A stretch of DNA of 64,000 nt, from positions 186,001 to 250,000 of the forward strand of contig CANMQO010000006.1 in assembly GCA_947500055.1 (NCBI GenBank), written 5' to 3'. This document shows positions 36,446-45,447 of this stretch, one piece after another. The position numbers were made by a program, and so were the translations under genes. This DNA comes from an uncultured Paracoccaceae bacterium. Its GTDB lineage: Bacteria; Pseudomonadota; Alphaproteobacteria; Rhodobacterales; Rhodobacteraceae. The notes under the pieces were generated by a model. It worked only from the letters and a program-made list of their open reading frames with translations, did not search any database and was not told the origin of the DNA. Each line of letters opens with the position of its first letter. Positions within the stretch are counted from its first letter, which is position 1.

Positions 36446-36972
36446 AGCACCGACACCGCCCGCGCGACCGTTTGAGACAGATCCCCATCATTCGATAGGG
36501 TGATGAACTTCAGGCCTTTTGGCAGTGGCGTTGCAGCCTGAGCGAGCCGTCTTTCAATCTCCTCGGGTGTTTCGCGATCGCGCGCGGCCAGTCGAGATGC
36601 AAGCGTTTCTGGTTTGGCCGTGATGTTGAGCACCAGAAAATCTGCGAATGCGTCAGCGCCTGCTGTCAATGCCTTGCGCGAAAAGTTCGCGAGGCAATCT
36701 ATGCCCCTGTTCAGCTGATACCGCACAGATACCGGGATGCCGTAATACAGACCATGTGCGCCCCAATGGACCACAAACGCTCCATTTTCCGCCATTGCAT
36801 GAAACTGCGGGGCGGTGACTGGATCATAGACTTCACCACCCAGCCCGGGCGCGCGGGTGATCACGCGCCGGACAAGGTGGGTCTGCGGCAATACATCATT
36901 GATCCCACGCATCACGCTATCTTTGCCGACACCTGACGGGCCAACGACGGCGATGAGGCGCCCGGGTTTCAT
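36427..36972 (-). CDS. phnN: Ribose 1,5-bisphosphokinase
   Basis: 181 residues. P-loop GPSGVGKDS lies at about 12-20, with a guanylate-kinase-like fold. Family residues such as HLVRRVITR and FVVHWGAHGLYYGIP are present. It phosphorylates ribose 1,5-bisphosphate to PRPP, the final step of C-P lyase carbon salvage. Its start overlaps the phnL stop by 4 bases, making it the last gene of phnGHIJKLN. Confidence 0.94.
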   Translation of the reverse strand: MKPGRLIAVVGPSGVGKDSVMRGINDVLPQTHLVRRVITRAPGLGGEVYDPVTAPQFHAMAENGAFVVHWGAHGLYYGIPVSVRYQLNRGIDCLANFSRKALTAGADAFADFLVLNITAKPETLASRLAARDRETPEEIERRLAQAATPLPKGLKFITLSNDGDLSQTVARAVSVLQPASV

Positions 36973-37652
36973 GCGGCGGCCTTTGGCGTGAAACGGCTGA
37001 CGTCGATTTCTCGGTCACAGACACGGGCGCGGGCGGCTTCATCATGGAAAATTCCAATGATGGCCGCACCTCGCGCCTTCGCGGCCTCAATCAGCGACAA
37101 CACTACCTCGCGATTGGTTGCATCCAGACTGGCGGTCGGTTCGTCCAGCAACATCGCAGGATAGCTGTGGGCAAAGCCGCGCGCGATATTTACGCGTTGT
37201 TGTTCACCACCTGAAAACGTCGTGGGCGACAGCGACCAAAGACGCTGCGGGATGTTTAGTTGCGCGAGAAGGGATTGCGCCCTTTCCTCGGCCTCTTCAG
37301 CGCCGATCCCAATGGCACGCAGCGGTTCGGCGACCACTTCGAGCGTCGGCACCCGTGGCACAACCCTCAGGAACTGACTGACATATCCCAAAATCTCCCT
37401 GCGTAAGGCAATCACTTCGCGCGGTTCTGCCCGGACCAGATCAACATCCCCAATCCGGATTTCACCGGCTTGGGACAGGTAGTTGCCGTAGATCATCCGC
37501 ATCAGCGTTGATTTTCCGGCGCCAGAGGCCCCGGTGAGGGCGACGCATTCGCCTGCGGATACTTTCAGCGACACGTCATTGGTGACTTCAATGATCGCGC
37601 TGCCTTGGTTGTGCAGCGTGAAGGTTTTGGAGACATTTTTGAGTTCAATCAT
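36969..37652 (-). CDS. phnL: C-P lyase subunit PhnL, ABC-type ATPase
   Basis: 227 residues from MIELKNVSKTFTLHNQG; the frame upstream overlaps phnK and is ignored. Walker A GASGAGKST, signature FSGGEQQRVN and Walker B AMLLDEPTASLD are complete. In E. coli PhnL is required with PhnGHI for attaching methylphosphonate to ribose in place of adenine. It lies 4 bp after phnK. Confidence 0.95.
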   Translation of the reverse strand: MIELKNVSKTFTLHNQGSAIIEVTNDVSLKVSAGECVALTGASGAGKSTLMRMIYGNYLSQAGEIRIGDVDLVRAEPREVIALRREILGYVSQFLRVVPRVPTLEVVAEPLRAIGIGAEEAEERAQSLLAQLNIPQRLWSLSPTTFSGGEQQRVNIARGFAHSYPAMLLDEPTASLDATNREVVLSLIEAAKARGAAIIGIFHDEAARARVCDREIDVSRFTPKAAA

Positions 37653-37656
37653 CGGC

Positions 37657-38427
37657 TCAGACCTGCAAGACGGAGGAGACAAGAAGCTGGGAATAGGCGT
37701 GTTGCGGATCATCGAGGACCTGATCGGTCAAACCCGCCTCAACCACCCGGCCCGATTTCATGACCATCAGCCGATCTGCCAGCAAGCGCACGACCGCGAG
37801 GTCGTGTGTCACGATGATCGCAGACAGGCCCATATCGCGCACCAGCCCGCGCAACAGGTCAAGAAGACGCGCTTGCACTGACACATCGAGGCCGCCTGTT
37901 GGCTCATCCATGAAGACCAGGCGCGGACCAGTCACAAGATTGCGTGCGATCTGCAAGCGCTGCTGCATCCCGCCAGAGAACGTCGTCGGTCGGTCATCGA
38001 CGCGGCCCGCGTCAATCTCAACCCGATCAAGCCAGTCGGTGGCCCGATTCCGTATATCGCCGTAATGCCGTTCACCGACGGCCATCAGCCGCTCACCGAC
38101 ATTGCCTCCGGCAGAGACACCCATGCGCAGGCCATCGCGGGCGTGTTGATGGACGAAGGCCCAATCGGTGCGACCCAGCATGCGGCGTTCGGGTTCAGAC
38201 ATGGTCACGGTGTCTTTCGGGCCATCGGTGCGGGTATCAAAGACCACCGCGCCGGCATCCGGGGCAAGGTGCCCTGCCATACAGTTCAAAAGCGTGGATT
38301 TGCCGGAGCCGCTTTCGCCGACAATGCCCATTACCTCGCCGGGATAAAGATCGAACGACACATCTGCGCAGCCGATATGGGTACCGTAGTGCTTTGTGAT
38401 CCCGTGGACGGACAGAAGGGGTGTCAT
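37657..38427 (-). CDS. phnK: C-P lyase subunit PhnK, ABC-type ATPase
   Basis: 256 residues with Walker [10 protein letters not shown], signature FSGGMQQRLQ and Walker B LVFMDEPTGGLD. PhnK docks on PhnJ in the C-P lyase core complex and is thought to drive conformational cycling. Its start overlaps the phnJ stop by 4 bases (ATGA). Confidence 0.95.
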   Translation of the reverse strand: MTPLLSVHGITKHYGTHIGCADVSFDLYPGEVMGIVGESGSGKSTLLNCMAGHLAPDAGAVVFDTRTDGPKDTVTMSEPERRMLGRTDWAFVHQHARDGLRMGVSAGGNVGERLMAVGERHYGDIRNRATDWLDRVEIDAGRVDDRPTTFSGGMQQRLQIARNLVTGPRLVFMDEPTGGLDVSVQARLLDLLRGLVRDMGLSAIIVTHDLAVVRLLADRLMVMKSGRVVEAGLTDQVLDDPQHAYSQLLVSSVLQV

Positions 38428-39293
38428 GCTGCGACCTCATTTCCAGGAAGGGACGAGCCCTGATGGCCTGCATTGCGGCGGCCGAGGCAATAATCTGTGT
38501 CCGAACAACAAAAGAGCCGCCCGCCCGCGTCATCGATGATCACCTCGTCCAGATAGCTGTCTTCCGCCCCGCAGAGGCCGCAAACCTGATCGGCTTTGGA
38601 GGCTTCGAACGGGTGGTCCTCAAAATCGAGGCTGACCACCTGTGTATAAGGCGGCAGGGCATAGATCCGCTGTTCCCGACCTGCCCCGAACAGTTGAATG
38701 GCAGCCATATCCCCGAGTTTCGGGTTATCGAATTTGGGGATCGGAGACGGATCCATCACATAGCGCCCTTCCACCTTCACCGGATAGGCATAGGAGGTGG
38801 CGATATGGCCGTGGCGGCTGATGTCTTCATAGAGCTTCACATGCATCAACCCATACTCTTCAAGACTATGCATTTTGCGTGTCTCGCTTTCGCGCGGTTC
38901 GAGAAAGCGCAGTGGTTCCGGGATCGGCACCTGATAGACGAGGATCTGATCCTCTTTCAGCGGCTCTTCGGGGATGCGATGGCGCGTTTGGATCACGCTT
39001 GCCGCGCTGGTGTCCGTCGTCGTCTCGACCCCGGCAGTGCGCTCAAAGAAGCTGCGGATCGAGACCGCATTTGTCGTGTCGTCCGCGCCTTGGTCGATGA
39101 CCTTGAATGTGTCTTCGGGCGTGAGCACGGCAGCTGACACCTGCACACCCCCTGTCCCCCAACCGTAGGGCATCGGCATCTCGCGGCTCGCAAACGGTAC
39201 TTGGTAGCCGGGGATAGCGAGCCCTTTCAGAATCGCGCGGCGGATCATGCGCTTCGTCTGTTCGTCAAGGTAAGCAAAGTTGTAATCGGTCAT
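38424..39293 (-). CDS. phnJ: Alpha-D-ribose 1-methylphosphonate 5-phosphate C-P lyase
   Basis: 289 residues, the usual length. The C-terminal cysteine set CGLCGAEDSYLDEV followed by FCCSDTDYC provides the [4Fe-4S] cluster ligands and the thiyl-radical cysteine of this radical-SAM enzyme, which cleaves the carbon-phosphorus bond and releases methane or another alkane. YGWGTGGVQVSAA near residue 50 is strongly conserved. It overlaps both phnI and phnK by 4 bases. Confidence 0.97.
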   Translation of the reverse strand: MTDYNFAYLDEQTKRMIRRAILKGLAIPGYQVPFASREMPMPYGWGTGGVQVSAAVLTPEDTFKVIDQGADDTTNAVSIRSFFERTAGVETTTDTSAASVIQTRHRIPEEPLKEDQILVYQVPIPEPLRFLEPRESETRKMHSLEEYGLMHVKLYEDISRHGHIATSYAYPVKVEGRYVMDPSPIPKFDNPKLGDMAAIQLFGAGREQRIYALPPYTQVVSLDFEDHPFEASKADQVCGLCGAEDSYLDEVIIDDAGGRLFCCSDTDYCLGRRNAGHQGSSLPGNEVAA

Positions 39294-40384
39294 TCGGCGG
39301 CCTCCCTGACCTGATCTGCGCCAGCCTCACGGCGCAGTTTGCGCACCAGCTCCAGCTCCGACTGAAAATCGACGTAGTGCGGCAGTTTGATATGTTCGAG
39401 GAACCCGGTCGCCTGGATGTTGTCAGCGTGATAGAGGACAAATTCCGTATCCTGCGCGGGGGCACCGACGTTATCCTCGCCCAGTTCTTCCCAACGCAAC
39501 GCCCGATCCACGAGGGCCATCGAAATCGCCTTGCGCTCTGATTGGCCAAACACCAAGCCATAGCCGCGGGTGAACTGTGGCGGCTCGGTTTTTGACCCCT
39601 TGAACTGATTCACCGTTTCGCATTCGGTCAGGGTGACCTCACCAATGTCGATAGAGAAGCCCAGTTCGGGGATATCCATTTCCACGGCGACCGCCCCAAT
39701 TCGCAACTCGCCGACAAAGGCGTGGTTGCGGGCGTAGCCACGTTGCGTGGAATAGGCGAGACCCAGCGTGAACCCTTCATCCGACCGGGTTAGTGCCTGC
39801 AACCGCAGCGCACGATTTGCCGGCATCTCCAACGGCTCGCGCGTCAGGTCTGGTGGCTCTGTGTCGTCATGCGGGGCCTCTTCAATGAGCCCCTCGCGGT
39901 TCAGGAAATCGGTCACATGTGGCACCGGGGTTGCGCTGGTCGCGCGTGTTGGCGCTTCGGTTACCTCGCCATCCGCAGCCAGTTTAAAGTCCAGCAAACG
40001 ATGGGTGTAGTCGAATGTCGGCCCAAGGATCTGGCCACCCGGGAGGTCCTTGAACGTTGCGGAGATCCGACGATCACATTCCATCGACCCCGTATCAACA
40101 GGTTCCGATGACCCAAACCGGGGCAGCGTCGTGCGGTAGGCCCGGATCAGGAAGATCGCCTCGATCAGGTCGCCACGGGCCTGTTTGATCGCCAATGCCG
40201 CCAGGTCTGGATCGTATAGCGAGCCTTCAGCCATGACCCGGTTCACAGCAAGCGACAGTTGCTCGCGGATTTGCACAACGCTCAGCTCTGTAACGGTGGC
40301 ATCCCCGCGCCGTTCTTCCGCAAGCCATGCATGCGCGTTTTCAATTGCGCGTTCGCCACCTTTCACCGCCACATACATCAGCAC
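39290..40384 (-). CDS. phnI: C-P lyase subunit PhnI
   Basis: 364 residues beginning MLMYVAVKGGERAIENAHAW, the family start. PhnI forms the (PhnGHIJ)2 core and has nucleosidase activity that transfers the ribose triphosphate to the phosphonate together with PhnG, H and L. Conserved stretches such as QFTRGYGLVFGQSERKA are present. It overlaps phnH by 7 bases and phnJ by 4. Confidence 0.96.
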   Translation of the reverse strand: MLMYVAVKGGERAIENAHAWLAEERRGDATVTELSVVQIREQLSLAVNRVMAEGSLYDPDLAALAIKQARGDLIEAIFLIRAYRTTLPRFGSSEPVDTGSMECDRRISATFKDLPGGQILGPTFDYTHRLLDFKLAADGEVTEAPTRATSATPVPHVTDFLNREGLIEEAPHDDTEPPDLTREPLEMPANRALRLQALTRSDEGFTLGLAYSTQRGYARNHAFVGELRIGAVAVEMDIPELGFSIDIGEVTLTECETVNQFKGSKTEPPQFTRGYGLVFGQSERKAISMALVDRALRWEELGEDNVGAPAQDTEFVLYHADNIQATGFLEHIKLPHYVDFQSELELVRKLRREAGADQVREAAE

Positions 40385-40938
40385 ACCTCGGTTGAGCGGG
40401 GCAGCGCAGCAAGCCGTTCACCGCTGGTGAAAATAAAGTCGAGACCCAGCGGAAACATTCTGCGGTTCGTTTGAAAAGCAACCAGATCGGGCAGGTTCAG
40501 GCCGCTGGTGTCCTTGATTCCCGGGCCCGAAAGAGTTGCACCGCCAGCCAGTTTATCGCTTTCGACGATCAAAGTGGCTGACCGGTCGGGATATTCCGAC
40601 GTTCCGATCTGATAGGCCGAAAGCGGCAGCAGCGCCTGCCATGTTCCAACGGCGAACATCGCATGTGATGGCCCCGTGACGGGGGCGCCCGTATGAAAAG
40701 CCAACCACGCACGGACGTCCGCCGTATCCGTATCCGATGCCAGATAAACAGGGGTGTCGGCATCGCAGAGCGTCAGCAGAACAGACCCGGCGGCGCGTGA
40801 CAATGGCGCGGGCGGCTCCGCGCCAGCGATGTTGCAGATGGTGCCGGGCCGGGCCATCGCTTCCATCACACTGCGAAAGGCACGAGCGGATTGAATGGCA
40901 GGATCCGTGAAACCGCCGCCAAGCGTTTGCGCATCCAT
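40378..40938 (-). CDS. phnH: C-P lyase subunit PhnH
   Basis: 186 residues. FTDPAIQSARAFRSVMEAMA is the typical PhnH N-terminus, and the MARPGTI segment is conserved. It is a structural, dimer-forming subunit of the C-P lyase core with no visible catalytic site. It is translationally coupled to phnG. Confidence 0.95.
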   Translation of the reverse strand: MDAQTLGGGFTDPAIQSARAFRSVMEAMARPGTICNIAGAEPPAPLSRAAGSVLLTLCDADTPVYLASDTDTADVRAWLAFHTGAPVTGPSHAMFAVGTWQALLPLSAYQIGTSEYPDRSATLIVESDKLAGGATLSGPGIKDTSGLNLPDLVAFQTNRRMFPLGLDFIFTSGERLAALPRSTEVC

Positions 40939-41393
40939 CAGTCGTCCCCCCGGGCCATGGTGAAAAAGTCGACCTTGGTGGCCGCTGCCTTCTTGGCACG
41001 TGTGCTCTTGCGTGCGAACGCCTCTGCGGCGAGCGGCGCGAGTACCGCGCTCTCAATTTCGGGGGCAGCCTCGGTCTGCATCAGAGCGTCGACAAGAGCG
41101 GCAGCCTCGGCATCCGGTTTACGACGTCCCTGAATATAGGCATGCCCAACCATTCCACAGCGCAGCGTGAGTGCACAGCGCGTCACCGTCATCTCGCCCA
41201 TGTTGAATGGAGCGCCGGTTCCGCCTGTGCGGGCCTGCACCATCGTGCTGCCGATCTCCGGCGCACGCAGCCATGTGAAGTCGGGGCGGGGCGTATGCCC
41301 ATCCAGGAGAGCAGCCACCCTTCCCTCGGGTGCCTTCGCAAGAAGGCTCATCCACGCTTTGCGGGGATTTCTTTCATCAAAGGTGTCTTTCAT
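40938..41393 (-). CDS. phnG: C-P lyase subunit PhnG
   Basis: About 151 residues from MKDTFDERNPRKAWMSLL; an ATG 36 bases further up is possible but less like the family. RTGGTGAPFNMGEMTVTRC is the PhnG signature. It is the first gene of the phnGHIJKLN operon, and it is divergent from phnF. Confidence 0.94.
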   Translation of the reverse strand: MKDTFDERNPRKAWMSLLAKAPEGRVAALLDGHTPRPDFTWLRAPEIGSTMVQARTGGTGAPFNMGEMTVTRCALTLRCGMVGHAYIQGRRKPDAEAAALVDALMQTEAAPEIESAVLAPLAAEAFARKSTRAKKAAATKVDFFTMARGDD

Positions 41394-41413
41394 CTCGACA
41401 ACTTTTCCATTTC

Positions 41414-41458
41414 CTATACAACTATACATATCCTACCATAGCTGACCGTCTTTGACAG
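41414..41458. promoter_or_regulatory. Candidate operator region between phnG and phnF
   Basis: Direct repeats CTATACA lie at 41414-41420 and 41422-41428, 8 bp apart, inside the short divergent gap and ideally placed for a GntR/HutC-type autoregulator. A second signal, CTGTCAAAGAC-GGTCAG read on the minus strand (41442-41458), resembles a degenerate Pho box but its repeat spacing is 10, not 11. Both are suggestions from sequence only. Confidence 0.35.
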
Positions 41459-41474
41459 AAAAGTTTTGTGAAAT

Positions 41475-42215
41475 TTGCGTGACAAACCTCAACGAACACC
41501 GGTCTGGCAAGCCATCGCCGGCGCCCTGAGAACCGACCTCGCGGAAGGGCGATACGCCCCGGGCGACAAGCTGCCGACCGAAGCTGCCCTTGCCGAACGG
41601 TTCGGTGTGAATCGCCACACGGTACGGCACGGGATCGCCGCACTTGTCGACGAAGGGTTGATCCGGACCCGACGCGGCGCAGGTGCTTTTGTGGCAGCAA
41701 CGCCAACTGACTATCCGATCGGGCGCCGCGTCCGCTTTCACGCAAATCTCATCGCGGCAGGTCGCAGGCCCGAGAAACGCGTTTTGCACCTGGACGATCG
41801 TGCTGCATCAGCCGGCGAAGCCCAAGCGTTGCAGATTGCAGCCGGTGACCGGGTTTGCGCCTATTTTGGCTTGTCGCTCGCCGACGGTCAGCCAATCGCC
41901 GTCTTTGAAAGCCTCTTCCCGCTGGAACGCCTTGCCGGCATCGGAGTGGCCTTGCAAGAAACATCGCGCGTGACGGAAGCCCTGAACGCTGTTGGTATTG
42001 CAGATTACACGCGGGCTTCGACCCGCCTCACGGCGGTACGGGCTTCTGCCACGCAGGCTTTGCATTTGCAGCTGTCCGAGGGTGATCCGCTATTGCGGTC
42101 ATCTGGCGTGAATGTAGATCTCAACGGGCAGCCGGTCGAATACGGGCGCACTTGGTTTGCCGGGGACCGGGTGACGCTGACACTCGAAAATGAAGCGCCC
42201 CCTGGGAGCGATTGA
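41475..42215 (+). CDS. phnF: Phosphonate operon regulator PhnF (GntR/HutC family)
   Basis: 246 residues from a GTG start. The winged-helix N-domain (APGDKLPTEAALAERFGVN, then HTVRHGIAALVDEGLIR) is followed by a UTRA ligand-binding domain (about 95-235). It is expected to repress the divergent phnG operon, and perhaps itself, in the absence of a phosphonate or phosphate-ester ligand. Confidence 0.93.
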   Translation: MRDKPQRTPVWQAIAGALRTDLAEGRYAPGDKLPTEAALAERFGVNRHTVRHGIAALVDEGLIRTRRGAGAFVAATPTDYPIGRRVRFHANLIAAGRRPEKRVLHLDDRAASAGEAQALQIAAGDRVCAYFGLSLADGQPIAVFESLFPLERLAGIGVALQETSRVTEALNAVGIADYTRASTRLTAVRASATQALHLQLSEGDPLLRSSGVNVDLNGQPVEYGRTWFAGDRVTLTLENEAPPGSD

Positions 42216-42297
42216 TGATGTTCCCTGTTGCTCTTGAGCGTGACCGGGCCATGAGAGGTGCAAATGATCGCTCCATGACAGCGGCACGCAGGTTTTG

Positions 42298-42933
42298 TTA
42301 CGGCGCGGCCTGGTCGTCGTATTTCCCCAGGAAGGCTTCTGCCTTGAGGGTCCGAAAGTCCTCCAAAGCGGCGCGCAAACGGTCATGCGACCAATCCCAC
42401 CATGCCAAGGCGATCAACCTGTCGGCAATTTCGCGGGGCTGACGCAGACGCAACGTTTTGGCAGGTGTCCCTGCGACAATGGTGTATGGATCAACGTCTT
42501 TGGTCACAACGGCCCCTGCCGCGACAACCGCGCCGTGGCCGATCGTCACATCTGGTTTCACCATCGCCCCTGCCCCGATCCAAGTGTCATGGCCAATCGT
42601 CGCGATGCGGGATTTGCGGTGAGCAAAAAAGTCCGTATCGGGGTCGACGTCATCCCAATAACTGTCAGACCGATAAAGAAAGTGATGCAGCGACGCCGTG
42701 TGGAGCGGATGGTCCGTCGCGCCGATCCGGCTGAATGCCGCAATATTGGCGAACTTTCCGATCTGCGCATTGGCAATATCCGCATATCGGTCGCAATAGC
42801 TGTAGTCGCCGAAATGAGAATGCGCGATGCGGCTGCCTTTTCCAATCTCGGCAAAAGCCCCGAAAGTGCTGTCGCTGATCTCGCATTCAGGATGGAAGAA
42901 TGGGTTTTCCGCTGTCAGCCGCGCCATGCTCAA
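42298..42933 (-). CDS. Phosphonate-operon hexapeptide acyltransferase
   Basis: 211 residues with a left-handed beta-helix of hexapeptide repeats ([50 protein letters not shown]). A catalytic-type histidine lies in [12 protein letters not shown]. It matches the DapH/GlmU-like acetyltransferases found in phn operons. Acetylation of aminophosphonates, as done by PhnO elsewhere, is a plausible but unproven role. It is the last gene of the phnC-D-E1-E2 transcription unit. Confidence 0.9.
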   Translation of the reverse strand: MSMARLTAENPFFHPECEISDSTFGAFAEIGKGSRIAHSHFGDYSYCDRYADIANAQIGKFANIAAFSRIGATDHPLHTASLHHFLYRSDSYWDDVDPDTDFFAHRKSRIATIGHDTWIGAGAMVKPDVTIGHGAVVAAGAVVTKDVDPYTIVAGTPAKTLRLRQPREIADRLIALAWWDWSHDRLRAALEDFRTLKAEAFLGKYDDQAAP

Positions 42934-43199
42934 AACTCTCTTTCTTCGCCGGTGAACCTAAAAAACTTACCAGTGTCTTTCGGGGTCAACGATTTGGCGA
43001 TGCACAGAACACCAGCGGGGTCTTCGTTCGCGCCCGCCCTGCTGTTATCTGCCCGCAGCCAGTCGGGATCGATCAGGACGGCCGGGATGCCCTCTGGCGC
43101 AAGCGCTGTCGCACGCCCCTGCATGGCCTTGTTAACCGCAGCCTTCGAGACCCGATAGGCGATCCCCCCGTTGCTGCCTGTTATGAGAATCCGGGCCAC
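42930..43199 (-). pseudogene. Remnant of an SDR-family gene (N-terminal half missing)
   Basis: About 89 codons. ILITGSNGGIAYRVSKAAVN retains the SDR YxxxK active-site motif and is followed by a recognisable SDR C-terminus (PAVLIDPDWLRAD ... FRFTGEE). The Rossmann TGxxxGxG half, about 130 residues, is absent. It may still be translated: a GTG at 43199 overlaps the phnE2 stop by one base. The end overlaps the acyltransferase start by 4 bases, so the operon's coupling has been preserved around the deletion. A product without a cofactor site is unlikely to be an enzyme. Confidence 0.82.
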
Positions 43200-44512
43200 T
43201 AGCCCTTGCGTCCAATTAGCTTCCCACGAAGCCAGCCAGAGAACCAATCCATGAACATGACCATTACGATGATCAGCACGATATAATAAGCGACTTCTTC
43301 CCAGTCTTTTTGAGTCTGGATGGCTTGGGTCAGCATCAGGCCGATACCACCGCCGGTGATTGCCCCAATGATCGTCGCAGACCGGGTGTTGGACTCGAGG
43401 AAGTAGAGAATTTGCGCCAACAGGACCGGAACTACCTGTGGGATCACCCCAAAGCGGTAGCGCTGCAGCGGCTTTGCCCCGGTTGAGGAAACGCCTTCGA
43501 TCTGTTTCTGGTCTACATTTTCAAGCGCCTCGGAGAAGGTTTTGCCGAAGGTGCCGGTGTCCGTAATCAGAATGGCCAGTGCCCCCGTCAGCGGGCCGGG
43601 ACCAAAGGCGCGGGCCAGAACGACGGTCCAGATCAGCGCGTCCACCCCGCGCACAAAATCAAAGATGCGACGGGTCGCGGCGCGGATGATCATGATGGGG
43701 GAGAACCGCCTTGCCGCGAGGAAGGCGAGCGGAAGTGCTGCAATCGCCGCCCCCATGGTACCAAGGAAAGCCATCAGGATCGTCTCCCCAATGGCCCAGG
43801 CCACATCCTTATGCCGCCACATTGCGTTGTTCCACCAGTCAGACACAGCGCCTTTGATGTTCGCGCGCTCCGGATCGATCCGGTCGCCAAGCAGAATGTT
43901 TACGAAGCCCTGCCCATGGTATGGGCTGTCGAGGGTGAACCAGAACAACTCCCATCCCGAGAAATAGTTGAAGACCTCGGTCCGGGCTCCGGTCAAGGTG
44001 ATGCGACCTTCGGGGGTTGTGATGCCAATACGACGGTTGGAGGCTGAGATCCAGTCAGGCAGTTCTGCTGGCAGATTGCTGGTCAATTGCCGACCCTCGG
44101 CCCGGACTTCGATCAATTGAAAACCCGGCAGTTCTATTTCTGTCCGGTTTCCGGGCAGGTAGCGCACGACGTGATCGCCGCCGAGGTCGATGGTGATCAC
44201 CTCATCGCCGCTCACCCAATCCGGGCGCTGGCCTTCGGGATAGGTCCCTTTGCGTTCACCCTCTACAGCGTAGGTAATTTCTCCGGATCGGTTGTCGCGT
44301 GTCACATGCACCTTGTGGGACCAGCTGTCAGATGCGAGCGTGACCGCATTGTCCCAGTTCGCGCGACCTGCAATGCCTGAAATATCGAAGGCAAAGAAGA
44401 TGTAAACGAGGTATGCAAAGACGACCGTCGGCAAAGCAAAGCCAATCAGCTTTTTACGCAGGAATAGCTGGTCTGCCTCGGTCTTTACAGCATTGATATC
44501 AACGGCGGTCAT
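43199..44512 (-). CDS. phnE: Phosphonate ABC transporter permease, PhnE2 type
   Basis: 437 residues. An N-terminal helix (about 22-45) is followed by roughly 150 polar residues and then a five-to-six-helix permease core with the coupling loop DQKQIEGVSSTGAKPLQRYR near residue 335. The long polar insertion is presumably periplasmic. Paired PhnE permeases form the channel for phosphonate import with PhnC and PhnD. It overlaps the phnE1 stop by 4 bases. Confidence 0.94.
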   Translation of the reverse strand: MTAVDINAVKTEADQLFLRKKLIGFALPTVVFAYLVYIFFAFDISGIAGRANWDNAVTLASDSWSHKVHVTRDNRSGEITYAVEGERKGTYPEGQRPDWVSGDEVITIDLGGDHVVRYLPGNRTEIELPGFQLIEVRAEGRQLTSNLPAELPDWISASNRRIGITTPEGRITLTGARTEVFNYFSGWELFWFTLDSPYHGQGFVNILLGDRIDPERANIKGAVSDWWNNAMWRHKDVAWAIGETILMAFLGTMGAAIAALPLAFLAARRFSPIMIIRAATRRIFDFVRGVDALIWTVVLARAFGPGPLTGALAILITDTGTFGKTFSEALENVDQKQIEGVSSTGAKPLQRYRFGVIPQVVPVLLAQILYFLESNTRSATIIGAITGGGIGLMLTQAIQTQKDWEEVAYYIVLIIVMVMFMDWFSGWLRGKLIGRKG

Positions 44513-45384
44513 TGGCCTTTACCCTCGGTCAGTCGGTTGCGGTAGCGGCTTGAAACCTGATCGAATAAGACAATCGTGCCGAACAGCAGGGCGAAAATTG
44601 CAGCCGCTTCGTCAAACCGGCCGGGTCCCCAGGCCATGGCGTTGCGGAGCTCATAACCGAGGCCGCCTGCGCCAACGAAACCCAGGATAGCCGAGGCGCG
44701 GATGTTGATCTCAAACCGCAGCAATGTGTAGCTGATGTAGTTCGGGGCCACCTGCGGCAGGACACCGATCAGCATGCGTTGCGACCACCGGGCGCCGGTG
44801 GAGGCGAGACCTTCGACGGGTTTCAGGTCCGCGTTTTCGGTCACTTCCGAAAACATCTTGCCAAGCGCACCGGCTGTGTGGATGGCGATGGCGATCATCG
44901 CGGGCACTGGGCCACCGCCCAACACAAAGATCAGCACCAGTGCAATGACGATTTCGGGGACCGCCCGCATGATATCGCAAAGGCGGCGGAAGACCGGGAT
45001 CAGACGAGGCCATTTTGCAAGCCCGCGTGTGCCGAGAAGCGACAGGAACAGCCCCCCGACAGCACCAATCAGTGTCGATACCGCTGCGATGTTGATCGTT
45101 TCAATGAGAGCCGGGAAGTATTTAACAATAAGCCCGGGGAGATCGGCGCGTTTCTCCCAAGCTTCTGTCAGAACATCTGCGGGGTAATCACCGATCTGAT
45201 GGAGACCTTCCCAAAAGCCGCCCGCGTTCCGGTCGTCGGCGATGTTGAAGCCAGAGACCATCAGTACGACAAAGATCAGTAGTGTCAGCCCGCCATACAG
45301 CCTGCGACGCTGGACTTGTGCCATGTAACTAGACTGAATGCCGTCCACGCTTGTTCTCGTGCTGTTGAGTGAGATAACCGTCAT
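44509..45384 (-). CDS. phnE: Phosphonate ABC transporter permease, PhnE1 type
   Basis: About 291 residues from MTVISLNSTRTSVDG, with GGGGCGAT upstream; the longer frame includes unconserved residues. A typical PhnE core follows: about six helices and the coupling loop NADLKPVEGLASTGARWSQR near 200-220. It is the partner of the following PhnE2. The gap to phnD is about 60 bp. Confidence 0.94.
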   Translation of the reverse strand: MTVISLNSTRTSVDGIQSSYMAQVQRRRLYGGLTLLIFVVLMVSGFNIADDRNAGGFWEGLHQIGDYPADVLTEAWEKRADLPGLIVKYFPALIETINIAAVSTLIGAVGGLFLSLLGTRGLAKWPRLIPVFRRLCDIMRAVPEIVIALVLIFVLGGGPVPAMIAIAIHTAGALGKMFSEVTENADLKPVEGLASTGARWSQRMLIGVLPQVAPNYISYTLLRFEINIRASAILGFVGAGGLGYELRNAMAWGPGRFDEAAAIFALLFGTIVLFDQVSSRYRNRLTEGKGQ

Positions 45385-45447
45385 ATCGCCCCGCGACAAA
45401 AGAATACCGGCAGCCCGTCGGGCTACCGGACACTTCATGAAAATGAT

